DNA of 64,000 nt from Amblyomma americanum (GCF_052857255.1 NC_135506.1:82059618-82123617); one strand, 5' to 3'; positions 1 through 10,844 are shown, counted from the first letter of the stretch. Program-made: numbers and translations. Notes: generated by a model not told the origin, from the letters alone.

Positions 1-1262
1 TTTGGCCAATTGTAGCTGTAGTTCCTTGACCATATCTGCCAGCTCCCTTACCTGTGAATCTGGTGGAGAAGCGGTGACTTGTGCAGGAGTCTTCCATCCA
101 ACTTGTTTGGCTGCTTTGGTCCCCTGCCGGGCTTGAGAGCTGGCCCGAGAGCTGGGTGAGGCGGATGTGGAACGGCTGCGAGTGCGGCTGGAAGGGCTGT
201 CGCTGCCGTCGCTGCCAAGCGGGGGGAAGGGCCGTCCCGCAGTAGGTTGTCGTCGCCGCGTTTGCGGTCTCGGGACCGGGACTGGCGTCCGGGGTTCGCC
301 AAGTTGGAGCCGGTATCGGTGTCAGTGACCGACGGGGAAGACTTGGGCCGAGTGGAGGACGTGAACCGGTATTTGCAGCTTCTGCTGCCTGTAGGGTGGG
401 CACCTTTGCAGACGATGCATGAGGCTTGGCACGTGGGCGGTTGGCCAGCTGGAGGAGGGTCATGGGCTGCGCCACAGCGTCGGCAGGTCGGTTGTCGCGG
501 GTGGGGGCACACATCCACCCTGTGGCCTAGCTTCCGGCAGTTGAAGCATGCCTCCGGACGGCGTTTGTAGGGGTACACCTCAAAAGTGAAGCCGAGATAC
601 CTCACGTTGCGGGGTAGCTTGGCATTGGCGATAGTCACCACGAAATGTCGTGTGCGGCCCATGCGGCGTGCGGCGACTACGGGGAGATCAGGGTTTCGAG
701 CTTGGAGCTCAGCGAGGATCTCAGAGTCGGTCTCGTGACTGTAGGCTCTGTATATGATTCCTCGAACGGAGTCATCGGGGGCTGGGGCGTACGTGGCTAC
801 CCGGATGGCATTGGAGTCAATGGTTAACGTTTGTATTTTAGCATACAGGAACGCCCGTTCTTTTTCCGGTGTGCTGATGGTAACAGTGTTGTTTGTGGGG
901 TGGATGCGGACTTGGTCGGCGGTGATTGCAAGGCGGCCGTCGATCTTGGCGGCGTTGTAGATGGCCATCGCCAATTTGGCCGGGCCGACTGCGTTGAGGT
1001 CGACGGTACCTTGCGGTCGGAAGACGATTTTGTAGTCCTCTGTAGGCAGGCGAGGAAGTGGTCGTTTTTTAGTCGGCGGTGGTGGACGGCCGCGGGGTCG
1101 TTGGTCTGACAGGACAGTGGTGGCTGCAGGCGTTTGGGTGTTGGCCGGCGGCGTTGCCGGTGGTGGCGGGCGTCTGTAGCGGCGTTGCATTTCGAGCGCC
1201 GTCCAAGTGCCATCGGCCAGCTCCGCGGCGGTAACATCCGTGCCGGTGACTGTGTACTGCAT
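1..1262 (-). pseudogene. Non-LTR retrotransposon ORF1 (gag-like, CCHC knuckles), frameshifted and cut by window edge
   Basis: This is the nucleic-acid-binding ORF1 of a LINE of the I/Jockey-like type, expected to coat element RNA. The frame is open from 1328, but the Met at 1262 is the better start because what follows reads as protein and the preceding residues look like leader. The order is a short N-terminal segment, a Pro/Arg-rich linker (about residues 30-70), a globular region with the run KRRPEACFNCRKLGH, then consecutive zinc knuckles (CFNC..GH....C, CRRC..AH, CIVC..AH). An SR-rich C-terminal region follows. The frame stops at 48, but a neighbouring frame continues as a plausible Ser/Arg tail and coiled coil to base 1. 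A one-base change in the G run at 221-226 explains this. The endonuclease and RT ORF would lie left of the window. Confidence 0.8.
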
Positions 1263-1700
1263 CTTTAAATGCAGGGAAGCGCCGTCGAGGCGAAGCGGGC
1301 GTCGCCGCCGCAGGTGGGAGCAGAGCACGCACTAGGCGTGCTGAGCCGTTAGGCCTAGCTCCCGCGGTCGGGCGTTGCCGCAAATCGGCCGTAAAGTTGA
1401 AGACACTCGCCTGAAAGTAGTGAAAAGTCCCACAGGTGACGCCGGATGGGTTGCGGGCCGTCCTGTGAAAAATTGGTGGCTGTAAATAGCCGGAAACTGG
1501 TGAAATCGCCGGAAAATCGCAGACCGCCGTGTTTCGGCATAATAAGCGAATTTCTGAGAAGGAACAAGGAACCGGAGACCAAAAGGGAGGTTATTCGGAA
1601 GGATAAAAAAGTGGATAAAAAAAAGGAGCGAACCGCGGAACAGCTGTGAGAGAAAATTACAATTACTGCACCATTTCCTCTCCTCGAAAAGCAATTTTCC
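1263..1700 (-). other. Probable 5' leader of the LINE
   Basis: GC-rich sequence immediately upstream of the ORF1 start on the minus strand, with no coding signal of its own. I infer it is the 5' untranslated and promoter region of the same element. The exact 5' end is not visible. Confidence 0.35.
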
Positions 1701-2196
1701 AAATAAAAATGCCCCTGTGCTGTGCGGCGTTAAAGAACGGCAAGTGGACTAAACTGAAATGAGCCGTCCACTATAGTATTCATCATAATCTCTGCATCAC
1801 TCCGGAACGAGTAACTCAACGTTTACCTTTCTGTTTTTTTTTTATTCACGCATGTACAGAAGTACGGTCGACCTCAGTTTTCGGCATACCGCCGAAGCAG
1901 ACATCGTTTGGCGCATTCATAACCGAGCTCATTAGGCAGTGTAAGCTTTATCATCGTATCCACAAGTACAGCACCTTATCGCGGACACTTCTAGACGGCG
2001 TGCGCTTTACCAAAATTAACCGCACGCCACGCGCCCCCGTTTCATTCCGTCCCGATATCGTCCGCACGCGTCTACAGGAGCGGTGAGCCGCACGCAGCCT
2101 AGTAGGCGTTGCATAACCCTCCTCGCCACACCGGCCGCTCCCCCTCTCCATTCGTCCGAGCAGCGGCGCCAAACAGGCGGGACTCGGGTGCGCGGG
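1701..2196. other. No gene seen; CpG-rich from about 1980
   Basis: The left half is AT-rich with a poly-T run near 1833. The right half is CpG-rich and holds a segment (about 2086-2165) that resembles 4605-4675 and, in reverse orientation, 5979-6035. The shared core reads like GCGTTCCATAACCCTCCTCG. No coding region is recognisable. Confidence 0.4.
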
Positions 2197-2257
2197 GGTG
2201 CTGAGGGGAAAAAAGCGCGGGAAAGACCTTCCGCGCGACCGGCCGCCTCGCCATTAA
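2197..2257 (+). repeat. Left arm of 61-bp inverted repeat
   Basis: This 61-bp segment matches the reverse complement of 3806-3866 with only a one-base difference in a G run. It contains the palindrome-like GACCTTCCGCGCGACC. About 1.55 kb separates the arms, including a Penelope RT remnant. It could be a terminal inverted repeat of an old element or a recent local inverted duplication. Confidence 0.85.
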
Positions 2258-2489
2258 GCCTGTTTCACATGGCGCGCCGGGAACGAAAAATTACGGCCCT
2301 GTCGCACTGTCGTTGCGACGATAATCGCAGCCGCCGTTTCACATGCCAACGATTTCTGTCGGTGCCATCGGCACCCTAGCGTCGGTGCGGCCTTTCAGTG
2401 CACGAAAATTCTTCGGCTGCAATAAATGTCAAACATCGTGGCAGGCGTTGATTTCGTAATCATGGGTAATAATATTGGGCCGTGATGTA

Positions 2490-3285
2490 TTATTAAGTTC
2501 AATAAAACGTTTTCGAGATTTTCCTCTCAACTATGCTATGCCGTTTTTTACCAGTTTTGTGTGCCCTCAGCAAAGGTTCAGTATCGGCTTTTTGGCGCGC
2601 GGTTTATTAACCCAACAAGTGTGGCCCTCCTTGAACATCAGTCTTAGATCTAGGAACTGAAGTCCATCTTTTTCCGGCATTTCGAACGTGAAATTTAGAC
2701 CCATTGCGCTCTCTTTAAACACTTTCAACACATCAACCGCGCGCCTAGCGTGCCCTCCCTTTTTCATTAGTATTAGAAAGTCATCTACATATCTCCAGAT
2801 CTTAAAAGCAAGACTGTCAAGATTTTCCTTGATCGCTACGTCTACTTTTGCAAGAAAAATGCTACTGAGTATTGTGGCTACACGAGAACCAATACACACA
2901 CCCTGTTTTTGCAAGAAAATTGTCCCGCGCCATTCCACAAAAGTTGAACACAGGTGAAAAGAAAGCAGTTCTAAAAAGGCTTCTACTGTGATACCGCTGC
3001 GACCAGTAAATGCTACTTCATCGTTCTTGAGTGTGATGCATTCCTTCACGGTGGACAAGAGCTTGCCAGGAGGTAGGGAATAATACAAATCTTCAACATC
3101 AATGCTAAATCCGAAACAGGTTCCTGGGTTGCTATCTTGGAGGTACCAGACGATCGCCTGTGAGTCAGGAACAGCATAGGGGTCGACTACTTCTAAGGCG
3201 TTGAGGTTCTTTTGTAGATAGCCGGATACTGCGTGTTGCCAAGTGTGGCGCTCGGACACAATTCTGCGAAAGAGCCCGATGTACT
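2490..3285 (-). pseudogene. Penelope-like element reverse transcriptase fragment
   Basis: The conceptual product contains hallmarks of Penelope-like RT. Motif A is FGFSIDVEDLYYSLP, with the first catalytic Asp. The B' region is GVCIGSRVATILSSIFLAK. Motif C is WRYVDDFLILM, with the YVDD catalytic box. A thumb-like segment with LQFLDLRL follows. Homology continues upstream of the first Met to about 3280, where a stop interrupts, and downstream to about 2490 in a shifted frame. No GIY-YIG domain is present here. It is a truncated, inactive copy, distinct from the fuller Penelope element at 17.6-19.5 kb, which has YLDD instead. Confidence 0.8.
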
Positions 3286-3490
3286 AGAAATTTGCTGCTA
3301 TGTTCGCGCTGTATTTTTTCCTCTAAAATCACTATATATTAGAAAAATATATTTGTGGGGAAAAATGGGAAATTTTTAGCCGACAACTGGGAAAAACCAA
3401 CTGGCCAATGTAGCAACACTGGTATCGGGCATGTTGTAGTATGGGGTATGGAGCAGTCCGAGTTTCCGAGCTCGGGCGCAATTTGATACA

Positions 3491-3666
3491 GAGATGGACG
3501 CGAGGGAGCACTGGTAGTTTGCAGTGTCTCGCATTATGGCGCAGAATCGCGTTTTTGCTCGAATTGCGCGCAATACGCGAGTTTCATACAGCGCTGCACA
3601 CGAGGGAGCACAAATAGTTCGCAGTTTCTTGCGCTATGGCGCGCAGAATCGCTTTTTTGCTCGAAA
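3491..3666 (+). repeat. Two-unit tandem repeat, about 101-bp period
   Basis: Two diverged units begin near 3491 and 3592. Each contains GAGGGAGCAC, then TTCGCAG-like sequence, and ends in a core like GCGCAGAATCGC followed by TTTTGCTCGAA. The sequence just downstream (CTACGATTCGAAC, then ATACGTCCCCAGTCGCT) is related to the 142-bp repeat at 5609. Confidence 0.6.
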
Positions 3667-3805
3667 TAACCGCATAGACTACGATTCGAACTTGTTGGCC
3701 GCGCGCAGATACGTCCCCAGTCGCTGTCTGTGCAGCGGCGCCGCTTTCTCGGGCCAGGTCAGCAATATGGCGGCCTCGCGCACGCGAACGAACTCGACTG
3801 AAACC

Positions 3806-3866
3806 TAATGGCGAGGCGGCCGGTCGCGCGGAAGGTCTTTCCCGCGCTTTTTTCCCCCTCAGCACC
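3806..3866 (-). repeat. Right arm of 61-bp inverted repeat
   Basis: Reverse complement of 2197-2257 with a single-base length difference. The high identity over 61 bp contrasts with unrelated flanks on both sides. Confidence 0.85.
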
Positions 3867-5600
3867 AATAACCAAACCACAAGCAGCAATTTTCAGGGGG
3901 AAAGTTGGCAGTGCCTTAACTTGAATAACCCTGGAATTCAGCGGGAAGCTTCTGCGCGCATGGTTACCCATCACGTGGCTGCACATCACCCCATCGGGTG
4001 CACTTAAGGTCAACCCAAAGGGCACCCCAATGTCAAAGGTCACCTGAAGGTCATGGGTAAAGGTTCGACGCCATAACTGTGCCACATACGTCACCCACTG
4101 CTGTCGTTGGTTGAGGTGAAGGTCGTTGTGCTGCCTATCCGAAAACTGCTTTACTTAGCATAATGATGTTTTTCGATTAAAAAAAAAAAGAAGTGAAATG
4201 AATCATGTGACGTTCGTGTCTGAGTAATCTCAAGGGTGATCACTGCAGCATCGCCTTTCCGGAAAACGCGCTGTTGTGGTCAACTAATCACTGGCAGCCG
4301 CTCTGTTTGGCGATAAACTTGCACTGTGGTGCGATGTAAGCGCCCCGTCATTTCCACACTTTTCGAACACAGTCATGCAACTGTGCTCCCATTTAAGATT
4401 TTGCATCGCTTAAAACAGGACGGCGACGGACGGATTTTTGTTGGGCAAGAACACCCGTGGTGCCGTAAAAAACCTCTCCAAGTTAATTTTCCATTTTGTT
4501 CACTCTCAGTGGTCGTAACGCCAACTTCTCTGCAGCTCTCAAAAAGCACGCCTCAGCTGCCTTGTTTACTGCAGTACCGAGGCGCGCGCGAGCCGACGGC
4601 ACGTGAGTCCTCGTTGGCGTTCCATAACCCTCCTCGCTGCTCCGGCCCCTCCTCCTCTCCCCCCGCCCACTCCTCTTTCCGTTTACACTGCGCCAGCTCT
4701 TCCGAGCCTTCGGCGCAGGCCTTCCAACCCTAGGGAGTTTCTCCTATACCTAGAGAATTTAAACGTTTAGGGGAAAAATAGATTATTGTTGTAATGTAGG
4801 GAAATTTTACTTTCTGTATGGGTCATTTTTATTTTTCGGTGTGAATAGGCTCCTTATTCACCCTTTCTTGACCACCTTGATTTTGAGAGTCTACCAATGC
4901 GCCATCTGCACGTGCGGAAAGCATTGATGGGATCGAGGTAGCGGGGTCGGGCAGGGTGGAGGTACGAGGATGACGGGACTCAGGAAGACATTGGGGGACA
5001 ACAATATATTTATTCTATTTACATGGTGAATAAAATGCACCGACTGTACAGAGATGATGAGGGAAGCGCTGCAGAGAAGAGCTCTAAAGACTCAATGAGG
5101 CAGACGGGCGCCCTGAAATAAGGCTTTGCCTCTACAAGCTTCCCTGTTCGCCGCACTGCAGTGCAACAGAGTTTTCTCTCTGATCAACCTGATGAAAACA
5201 GACTAGAAACGGCTTGGCGACGCAAACCCTGGAAGCTACCCTTCACGCCAAGCGGCTTCTAGGAGGAGCCAACTCTTATGACTTTGCAGTGAAGGAACGC
5301 TTAATTGGCCTTCTGAAAAAAGACATATGTATATGCATGAGTGAAACGCAGTCGGAATGTTAACTGAATTACGTGCCCTGTTTTAGCGTTTGTTGGTTTA
5401 CGCCCACATTTGTGCACAAAGTGGATTTGCCTCGCTCTTTGACTGCAGTCGGTGAGCGTAAGTGTTCACGGCGAGATTTCGCGGGCGTAAGTACGTCCGC
5501 AATAGCTTTCTCTACGCGACCTATGTTTTTTTTTTCTGTCGCGTGGTGTATGCTTGGCCCTAATACTTGACTACGGGTAGCTTGTCTCGCGTTATTGCGC
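3867..5600. other. No gene seen; low-complexity and unclassified repeat sequence
   Basis: Holds several AAGGTCA-like direct repeats (about 4005-4060), a poly-A run near 4180, and a CpG-rich stretch at 4570-4700 related to 2086-2165. An AT-rich part with ATATTTATTCTATTTACA sits near 5005. Open frames are short and resemble nothing I recognise. Confidence 0.4.
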
Positions 5601-5604
5601 GTTG

Positions 5605-5858
5605 GACCACGATTCGAACGCGTTCCGAAGGCGAAAATACGTCCCCGAATCGCTTTCTCTGCGGCAGTTAATGAACTGGGCTCTGTGGCTGCATAAATGG
5701 GCGCAGAGCCGCGTTTTCGCTCCAAAACAAGCGCACACAAGACGCTGCACCACGGTTCGAACGCGTTCCGAAGGCGAAAATACGTCCCCGAATCGCTTTC
5801 TCTGCAGCGAATGCAGAAATGCTTCAAAATAAGCGCGCACAAGACGCTGGACCACGCC
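5605..5858 (+). repeat. Tandem repeat, about 142-bp period, two and a bit units
   Basis: The units start at about 5609 and 5751 with nearly identical sequence around CGAACGCGTTCCGAAGG and ATACGTCCCCGAATCGC. A third partial unit begins near 5834 with GCGCACAAGACGCTGGACC. Predicted minus-strand ORFs across it are repeat artefacts. Confidence 0.75.
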
Positions 5859-6116
5859 GCTGAGGTTATCGAAAAGAAAGGACCGGAGCGAAGAGTGGAA
5901 AGGCTGTGAAAGAGAACAACTAGGCGAGGAGGCGGAGGAAACGAAAAAATAGAAGGAAAGGGGAAAAAGAGAGCGAGGAGGGTACAGGAGGAGGAGAGGC
6001 GCTGTTGCAAGAGGGGTTATGGAACGGCAACGAGGAAAATGCCCCCGTGTGTGCCGTAGGATGAACCACTGTAGCCCCTTGGAACAGAGGGGACAAGAAA
6101 AAGGAAGGGCACTGCC

Positions 6117-6251
6117 GAGCCAGGTATCGAGCGCGTGCTGTCGAGCCAGATAGCGAGCGCGTGCTGCAGAGCCATGTAAATAGCGCGCGCTCTCGAGCCA
6201 CGTATCGAGCGCGTGCTCTGGAGCCAGGTAGCGAGCGCGTGCTGCCGAGCC
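6117..6251 (+). repeat. 26-bp GC-rich minisatellite, about 5 units
   Basis: The unit is approximately CGAGCCAGGTAGCGAGCG plus CGTGCTGT, with length varying between 25 and 27 bp. The homologous array in block A copy 2 has six units. Arg/Ala-rich minus-strand ORFs over it are repeat translations, not genes. Confidence 0.85.
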
Positions 6252-6968
6252 AGACGCCGTTCGAATTTTGGGGCTGAGCAGCCGAGGCGTGCCGACTGTG
6301 CAAGGTTGCCTTTGGCCGTGGTCGCTGCCCCAGGAGCCACTCGGGTCGAGCCAACTGTTCGAGGTGTTCGAATCCGAGGACGCGGCTTTGGGAGTCAGCG
6401 GTGACGTGCTGGCGGCGCTGAGCTGACCTTCCAGAAGCGAGCCGGGACGACCCGACGTTGCGCCACTAGACTTAGCCCTATTCGAACCAAGCACCAGCAC
6501 CGGCATCGTGACCCGAACGACCCCCAATGTGAGTCGCACCTTAGTAGAGTTCATTTTTTGTCCCTTTCACTGAATATTTTCTGTCTACCGTAATTGGTTC
6601 GTAAACGTCTATTGGATCCGATAATAGTGGTCTGGTTCCTTGGCGCGTAGTGCGTTTATGGGTGAGAGCTTCGCCAAGAACATGCACTGCGTGTAGCAAG
6701 AAGGATTCGTATTCAACTGTAAGCGCCGTGGATTCGCTCGTGACGTACTCGTGGGCCATCACGGCATGGTTCCTTCCCTCCACCGCCTGGCTGTAGCCGT
6801 GTAACTTCGTCAGTCTTAGACGAGCGCCTGGTTGGGAACGTGGCCTCGGGCGCGAGGCTCACCTGCGCCTTGCCTCGCCTTGAGTGGCTGCGACGAGCTT
6901 ATTTGCCGATGTCTGTGGACGTTAAAGATCCCCATGTGGGCGATATTATTTGGGGTTATCCACTACGG

Positions 6969-7206
6969 CACCGCCGCGGTGGCTGAGTGGTTATGGCGCT
7001 CGGCTGCTGCGCCGAAAGATGCAGGTTCGATCCCGGCCGCTCGGTCGAATTTCGATGGAGGGGAAATTCTAGAGGCCTGTGTACTGTGCGATGTCAGTGC
7101 AAGTCAAGGAACGCTGGTGGTCGAAATTTCCTGAGCCCTTCACTACGACATACCTAACAGGCTGAGTCGCTTTTGGATGTTAAACACCAATAAAACAAAC
7201 CAAACC
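6969..7206 (+). mobile_element. Ruka-type tRNA-derived SINE, full length
   Basis: Starts at the CCGCCGCGGT head. It has an A box TGGCTGAGTGG at 6980-6990 and a B box GGTTCGATCCC at 7024-7034, the internal pol III promoter. The tRNA-unrelated body contains ACTGTGCGATGTCAGTGC and GGTGGTCGAAATTTCC, and the 3' end is AATAAAACAAACCAAACC. Its 3' end survives as a stub in the paralogous copy at 57607-57621. Confidence 0.9.
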
Positions 7207-7814
7207 TCTCTCCTCACTGGCACCCTCCTCCCTTTCCACATGACAGGGTTGAGGCGTGCACCAAGAAGTGTTACTGCGCCTTTCATTTTCCTGATAAGCG
7301 GTATTTTTGAGGCGTCGGTGAATGTGGCAAATGAGAGCGTTAACTGAATGTCGACAGTGCTAAACCCAGTTGCTTCACGCCCTTTCAGAGTTTGACTTTG
7401 GGCGCGATTCTCACGTCCTTGAATCGCTTCGCAAAAGCGAACTTCGAGTTCCCGGCGAGCCTCGCGTTTCCTATCGGCGCTTCGTTCTTGCGTGCTTTTG
7501 AGGCTGCGAGCGAAGAACGCGGCAGCGGATGTGCTGCTGAGCGAACGCTCTTGCCAGACTGCCGAGGCTCTGGCCTGTGCGTGTCGCCAAAGTGGCGCGT
7601 GGCCAGCTTAACTTTCTGCACGACGCTGTTCCGCCTCAACCATGGCATTGGGCTCGAATGACCCATATCATGTCGACGCGCCGCGCAGCAGCGCGTGTGT
7701 ATGCGGAACTGCGTCGCTGTAGGCGCCTGCATCGAGCGTCTGCGATTGGCCGTCGGCGTGAGTGCAGTGTGAACAGATTCTGTACTGCACGATGCAGTCC
7801 GGCCTGTGTCACCT

Positions 7815-8268
7815 GCGGATGACACGTCACTCAGCCGCCGCCGCCGAAACCGAGCGCTGCCCTTACTCTGTACGTCGTCGGCGTTTGTGTCCATTGGCGT
7901 TGAAAAAGTTCTAGACTCCGATGATTTTGAGAAAAGGAAGGGATCATAATCGGCTCCCTGGATGAGTGGACGCCTCAATCGCGCTTTGATGTACTACGTG
8001 GCGATGGTGAGAGGTGTGGGCTGCATCCATTAGCGCTGACGAAGTCTGGCAGACACGCGGAACTGCAGCAGTAGGCCGGAGCTTTCATTGGGTGACCATC
8101 CTCTCGCTATCAACCATCAATTTACTGTAACCTGCCAGGGTGACAGGCTGCGCGCGCTGCCTATGCAGTGTGCGGAACGCGCTCAACGTTAGACGCCAAG
8201 CCACGTATACTAGCCTGGTACCGAGCAGCTTTCGCTCTCTTACCAGGTTCAGCAGTAGTTAAACCGCA
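7815..8268 (+). repeat. Dispersed repeat R (unnamed), copy R1
   Basis: Recognised by three anchors also present elsewhere in the window: CATTGGCGTTGA then AGTTCTAGACTCCGATGA, the phrase TCAATCGCGCTTTGA, and CTGCCAGGGTG followed by GCGCGCTGCCTAT. Related copies lie at 10845, 32890, 47632, 58215 and 61225, with reversed ones near 33240 and 44290. No coding capacity is seen; it is probably a non-autonomous element. Confidence 0.6.
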
Positions 8269-8288
8269 GCTATTTTTTTCCTCTGCTT

Positions 8289-8466
8289 GTTTCGGTTTAT
8301 GGTTTTTAGGTATTAACGTCCCGAAGTGACTTAAGGCTATGAGGGACTCCGTAGTGAAGGGCTACGAAAATTTCGACCACTTGGGGTTCTTTAACGAGCA
8401 CTGACAGCCCACAGTACACGGGCCTCTAGAATTTCGCCTTCATCGTAATTGACCGTCGGGGCCGTA
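8289..8466 (-). mobile_element. Ruka-type SINE, 5'-truncated
   Basis: Reverse-strand SINE 3' body and tail (TTTATGG....TTAACGTCCCGAAGTG in plus orientation), lacking the A and B boxes. The paralogous copy is at about 58700-58895, so this insertion predates the block A duplication. Confidence 0.8.
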
Positions 8467-9139
8467 ATCCTTGTCCACTATCTGCTTTATACATAGTTTC
8501 CATCACTGCGCAGTTGAGTTGTTCACCAAGTGAGCAGTTACTGCGCGGTTTCTTTTCTTCAAAAACCATTTTTTGGGGCGTTCGCCATTATGTGAGAACT
8601 GGTTTGCACACTACTCTCCTGACATGGTTTGGAGCGATGCTCAGGTGCTGTTGAGATCATTTGTGCTTTTGGTACAAGGTTAATTAGAAGGGGATTTGAG
8701 AGATAATGCTGAATCGGTGTTTTGCGGAGCGCTACCTAAAAATATGCTCTGTAAAGAATAGAACTATGTAGGGAAGGTTTCAGACTTCCCACATAGACGC
8801 CAGCCAGGAGTTCTTGGACCTTAGCGGTGGGTTCGGCCATTTGGATGGTCTTCAGTTGAAAAATTGGCAGTGGCTTAGCTCAGCATTGCGAGGATACACA
8901 CAGCGAGAGCTATAGTGCTCCACTGGTTACGCATGTTGTCGGGTTTGTTGTTGTGACTTAAATGTTAAGCATTGGAGAAAGTATTCGGTGAGACACATTG
9001 TTCATTTATTCAGTTGTTTTGACAGAGATAAACATTGCCCGATGATCGGTAAAGTAGCAGGCAGTTGTCTCAATGCTGCCTACACAGTATTTAGACTGGT
9101 TGCTTTCTTTCATATGCACAAGGTCAATCCTTCCGGTCC
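8467..9139. other. Unique-looking part of block A, no gene
   Basis: Well conserved with 58896-59879 apart from a SINE gained there. Short ORFs only. Position 8549-8557 (TTTCTTTTC) is the empty site corresponding to the SINE insertion at 58981. Confidence 0.6.
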
Positions 9140-9412
9140 AGGCTGGAGTACCCAGATTCGAACCCGACCACGGCGGCTGCGTTTCGGCGGAGGCGAAACG
9201 CTAAGGCGCCCGTGCGCTGTGCGATGTCAGCGCATGTTAAAGATCCCCAGGTGGTCGAAATTATTCTGGAGCCCTCCACTACGGCACCTATTTCTTCCTT
9301 TCTTCTCTCAGTCCCTCCTTTATCTCTTCCCGTACGGCGCGGTTGGTGTCCGCCGATACAGTGAGACAGATACTGCGCAATTTCCTTTCCCCCAAAACAA
9401 CTTTTCATAAAA
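9140..9412 (+). mobile_element. tRNA-derived SINE, second 3' type, 5'-truncated
   Basis: Retains the B box (ATTCGAACCCGACC near 9155), the body CGATGTCAGCGC and CCCCAGGTGGTCG, then a pyrimidine-rich segment and the tail GATACTGCGCAATTTCC. This 3' half differs from the Ruka AACCAAACC ending. The paralogue is at 59880-60152. Confidence 0.85.
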
Positions 9413-9509
9413 CGCCGGTGCACTTTAATGCGTTCGTCTGAAGGGTAGGTGTGATCCATGGGACGCCTGCCGTAGAGACCGACACCGCGGATCGCGGCCG
9501 TGAGGCTAA

Positions 9510-9618
9510 ATTTGTTTTTGGGGAAAGCAAATAGCGCAGTACCTGTCTCGCATATCGGCGGACACCTGAACAGCGCCATAAGGGAAGGGATAAAGTAGGG
9601 ACTCCGGAAGAAAGAGCG
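9510..9618 (-). mobile_element. SINE 3' tail fragment
   Basis: Begins TTTTTGGGGAAAGC and reads AGCGCAGTACCTGTCTC then CGGCGGACACCTGAAC, the reverse complement of the second-type SINE tail. The paralogue is at 60254-60365. Confidence 0.75.
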
Positions 9619-10145
9619 GCGACGAAGCGCGCGGCGCACCCAGTCCTCCTCCCCGGTTGCCATGGTAACAGCGCATGCGCACAACTGGCCTCGCGTGTAC
9701 CGCAGTGTAGCTCCCGCTACAATATCCGGATCGGCGCTTAGGATCGAGTATGGTCGCCCTTTGGTCTAAAGATTTTACGCTTCCCTCAAAGGGAGCCTGA
9801 TGGAATTCCCTGAGAATGGGATTGAGATGAGCTGTGGCTTTACATAGCTTACACTGGCTAGGGAACTGACCCGGGCAGTAGAGGCTGAACAAGGGGCTTG
9901 GAAATGAGTTGGTTTGCAAACGACGCCAACTGGCGGCCTGGCTCTTGTTTATGGATGTATCAACTGGAAAGTATTCAACCCGCACTCTTCTATAGCGTTG
10001 TGTGATCTCTCTCACATTATAGCGGTCGCGCCCTGTGAAGCCCTCGGAGCACACTTGCGCACGCTAACCTCGCTGGGAACGAGGAGGCCCATGAAGTAGC
10101 TCGAGGACTTAGCTCCAATTAGCTCGAGGAAGTGCTTCGCACTAA

Positions 10146-10245
10146 AATTGTTTTGGGGAAAGGAAAGACGGCGCAACTATCTCAAATCTCGGTTGACCCC
10201 TTAACCGCGCCGTGAGGGAGGGAGGAAGATGGGAGTGGAAATTGG
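10146..10245 (-). mobile_element. SINE 3' tail fragment
   Basis: A degenerate tail (TTGTTTTGGGGAAAGG...CCGCGCCGTGAGGGAGG) abutting the full SINE at 10246. This piece was not found at the same place in block A copy 2. Confidence 0.6.
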
Positions 10246-10545
10246 GGGGTTTTTGCGAAAGGAAATGGAGCAGTAGATGTCTGTCATCTCGGCGGACACC
10301 TGAACCGCGTGGTAAGGGAAGGGATAAAGGAGTGAGTGAAAGAAGAAGCAAGAAAAGAGGTGCCATAGCGGATGGCTCTGGAATAATTTCGACCACCTGG
10401 GGAGCTTTAGCGTGCACTGATATCGCTCAGCACACGGGCGCCTATGCGTTTTGCGTTCATCGAAACGCTGCCGCCGCGGTCGGGTTCGAGCCGGGGTACT
10501 CCGATCAGTCATCGAGCGCCTTAACCACTGAGCCACCGCGGCGGG
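10246..10545 (-). mobile_element. tRNA-derived SINE, second 3' type, near full length
   Basis: On the minus strand it has the CCCGCCGCGGTGGCTCAG head at 10545, the B box (GGGTTCGAGCC in plus reading near 10483), the body and the GGAAATGGAGCAG tail. The paralogue is at 60703-61002. Confidence 0.88.
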
Positions 10546-10782
10546 CAGGCAGTAGCGTCCACCTAAAAATTCAGGCAGTAATGCGGCTTTGTTTTTCTAA
10601 AGCGCAAGGGAGGTTGGTTTTGAGGAACGGTAAAGCGCATAAATCTCTCCCTGGATCTGTGGACACATCGCGGTGTGTAACGGTAGTGTCCGTCTGCAAA
10701 AAAACCGTGCTTTCTCTCAATATTTCGTGCCTAGCAATGCTAAAGCACAAGCCATTTTAAAGCGACCGCTTTACTACTACTA

Positions 10783-10819
10783 TAGTGAACTAGAATATAT
10801 AATATATTCTAGTTCACTA
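10783..10819. repeat. Perfect 18-bp-arm palindrome
   Basis: Arms 10783-10800 (TAGTGAACTAGAATATAT) and 10802-10819 are exact reverse complements around a single A. It lies within a stretch of about 60 bp that block A copy 2 lacks, so it may be a small foldback insertion. Confidence 0.9.
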
Positions 10820-10844
10820 CAACTACTACCCTCCGTAGCTTCTT

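Noticed and set aside
5592..6554. A 320-codon minus-strand ORF and its counterpart at 56899-57435
   Set aside because: It crosses the 142-bp repeat and the 26-bp minisatellite, and its repeats mirror the DNA repeat. The frame is not kept over the same extent in the second copy.
6980..7034. tRNA gene
   Set aside because: A and B boxes are present, but in all SINE copies they belong to tRNA-derived heads. There is no cloverleaf with a proper acceptor stem and the sequence continues into the SINE body.
7385..7978. A 197-codon minus-strand ORF over repeat R
   Set aside because: The counterpart in block A copy 2 is broken, and the sequence belongs to a dispersed noncoding repeat.
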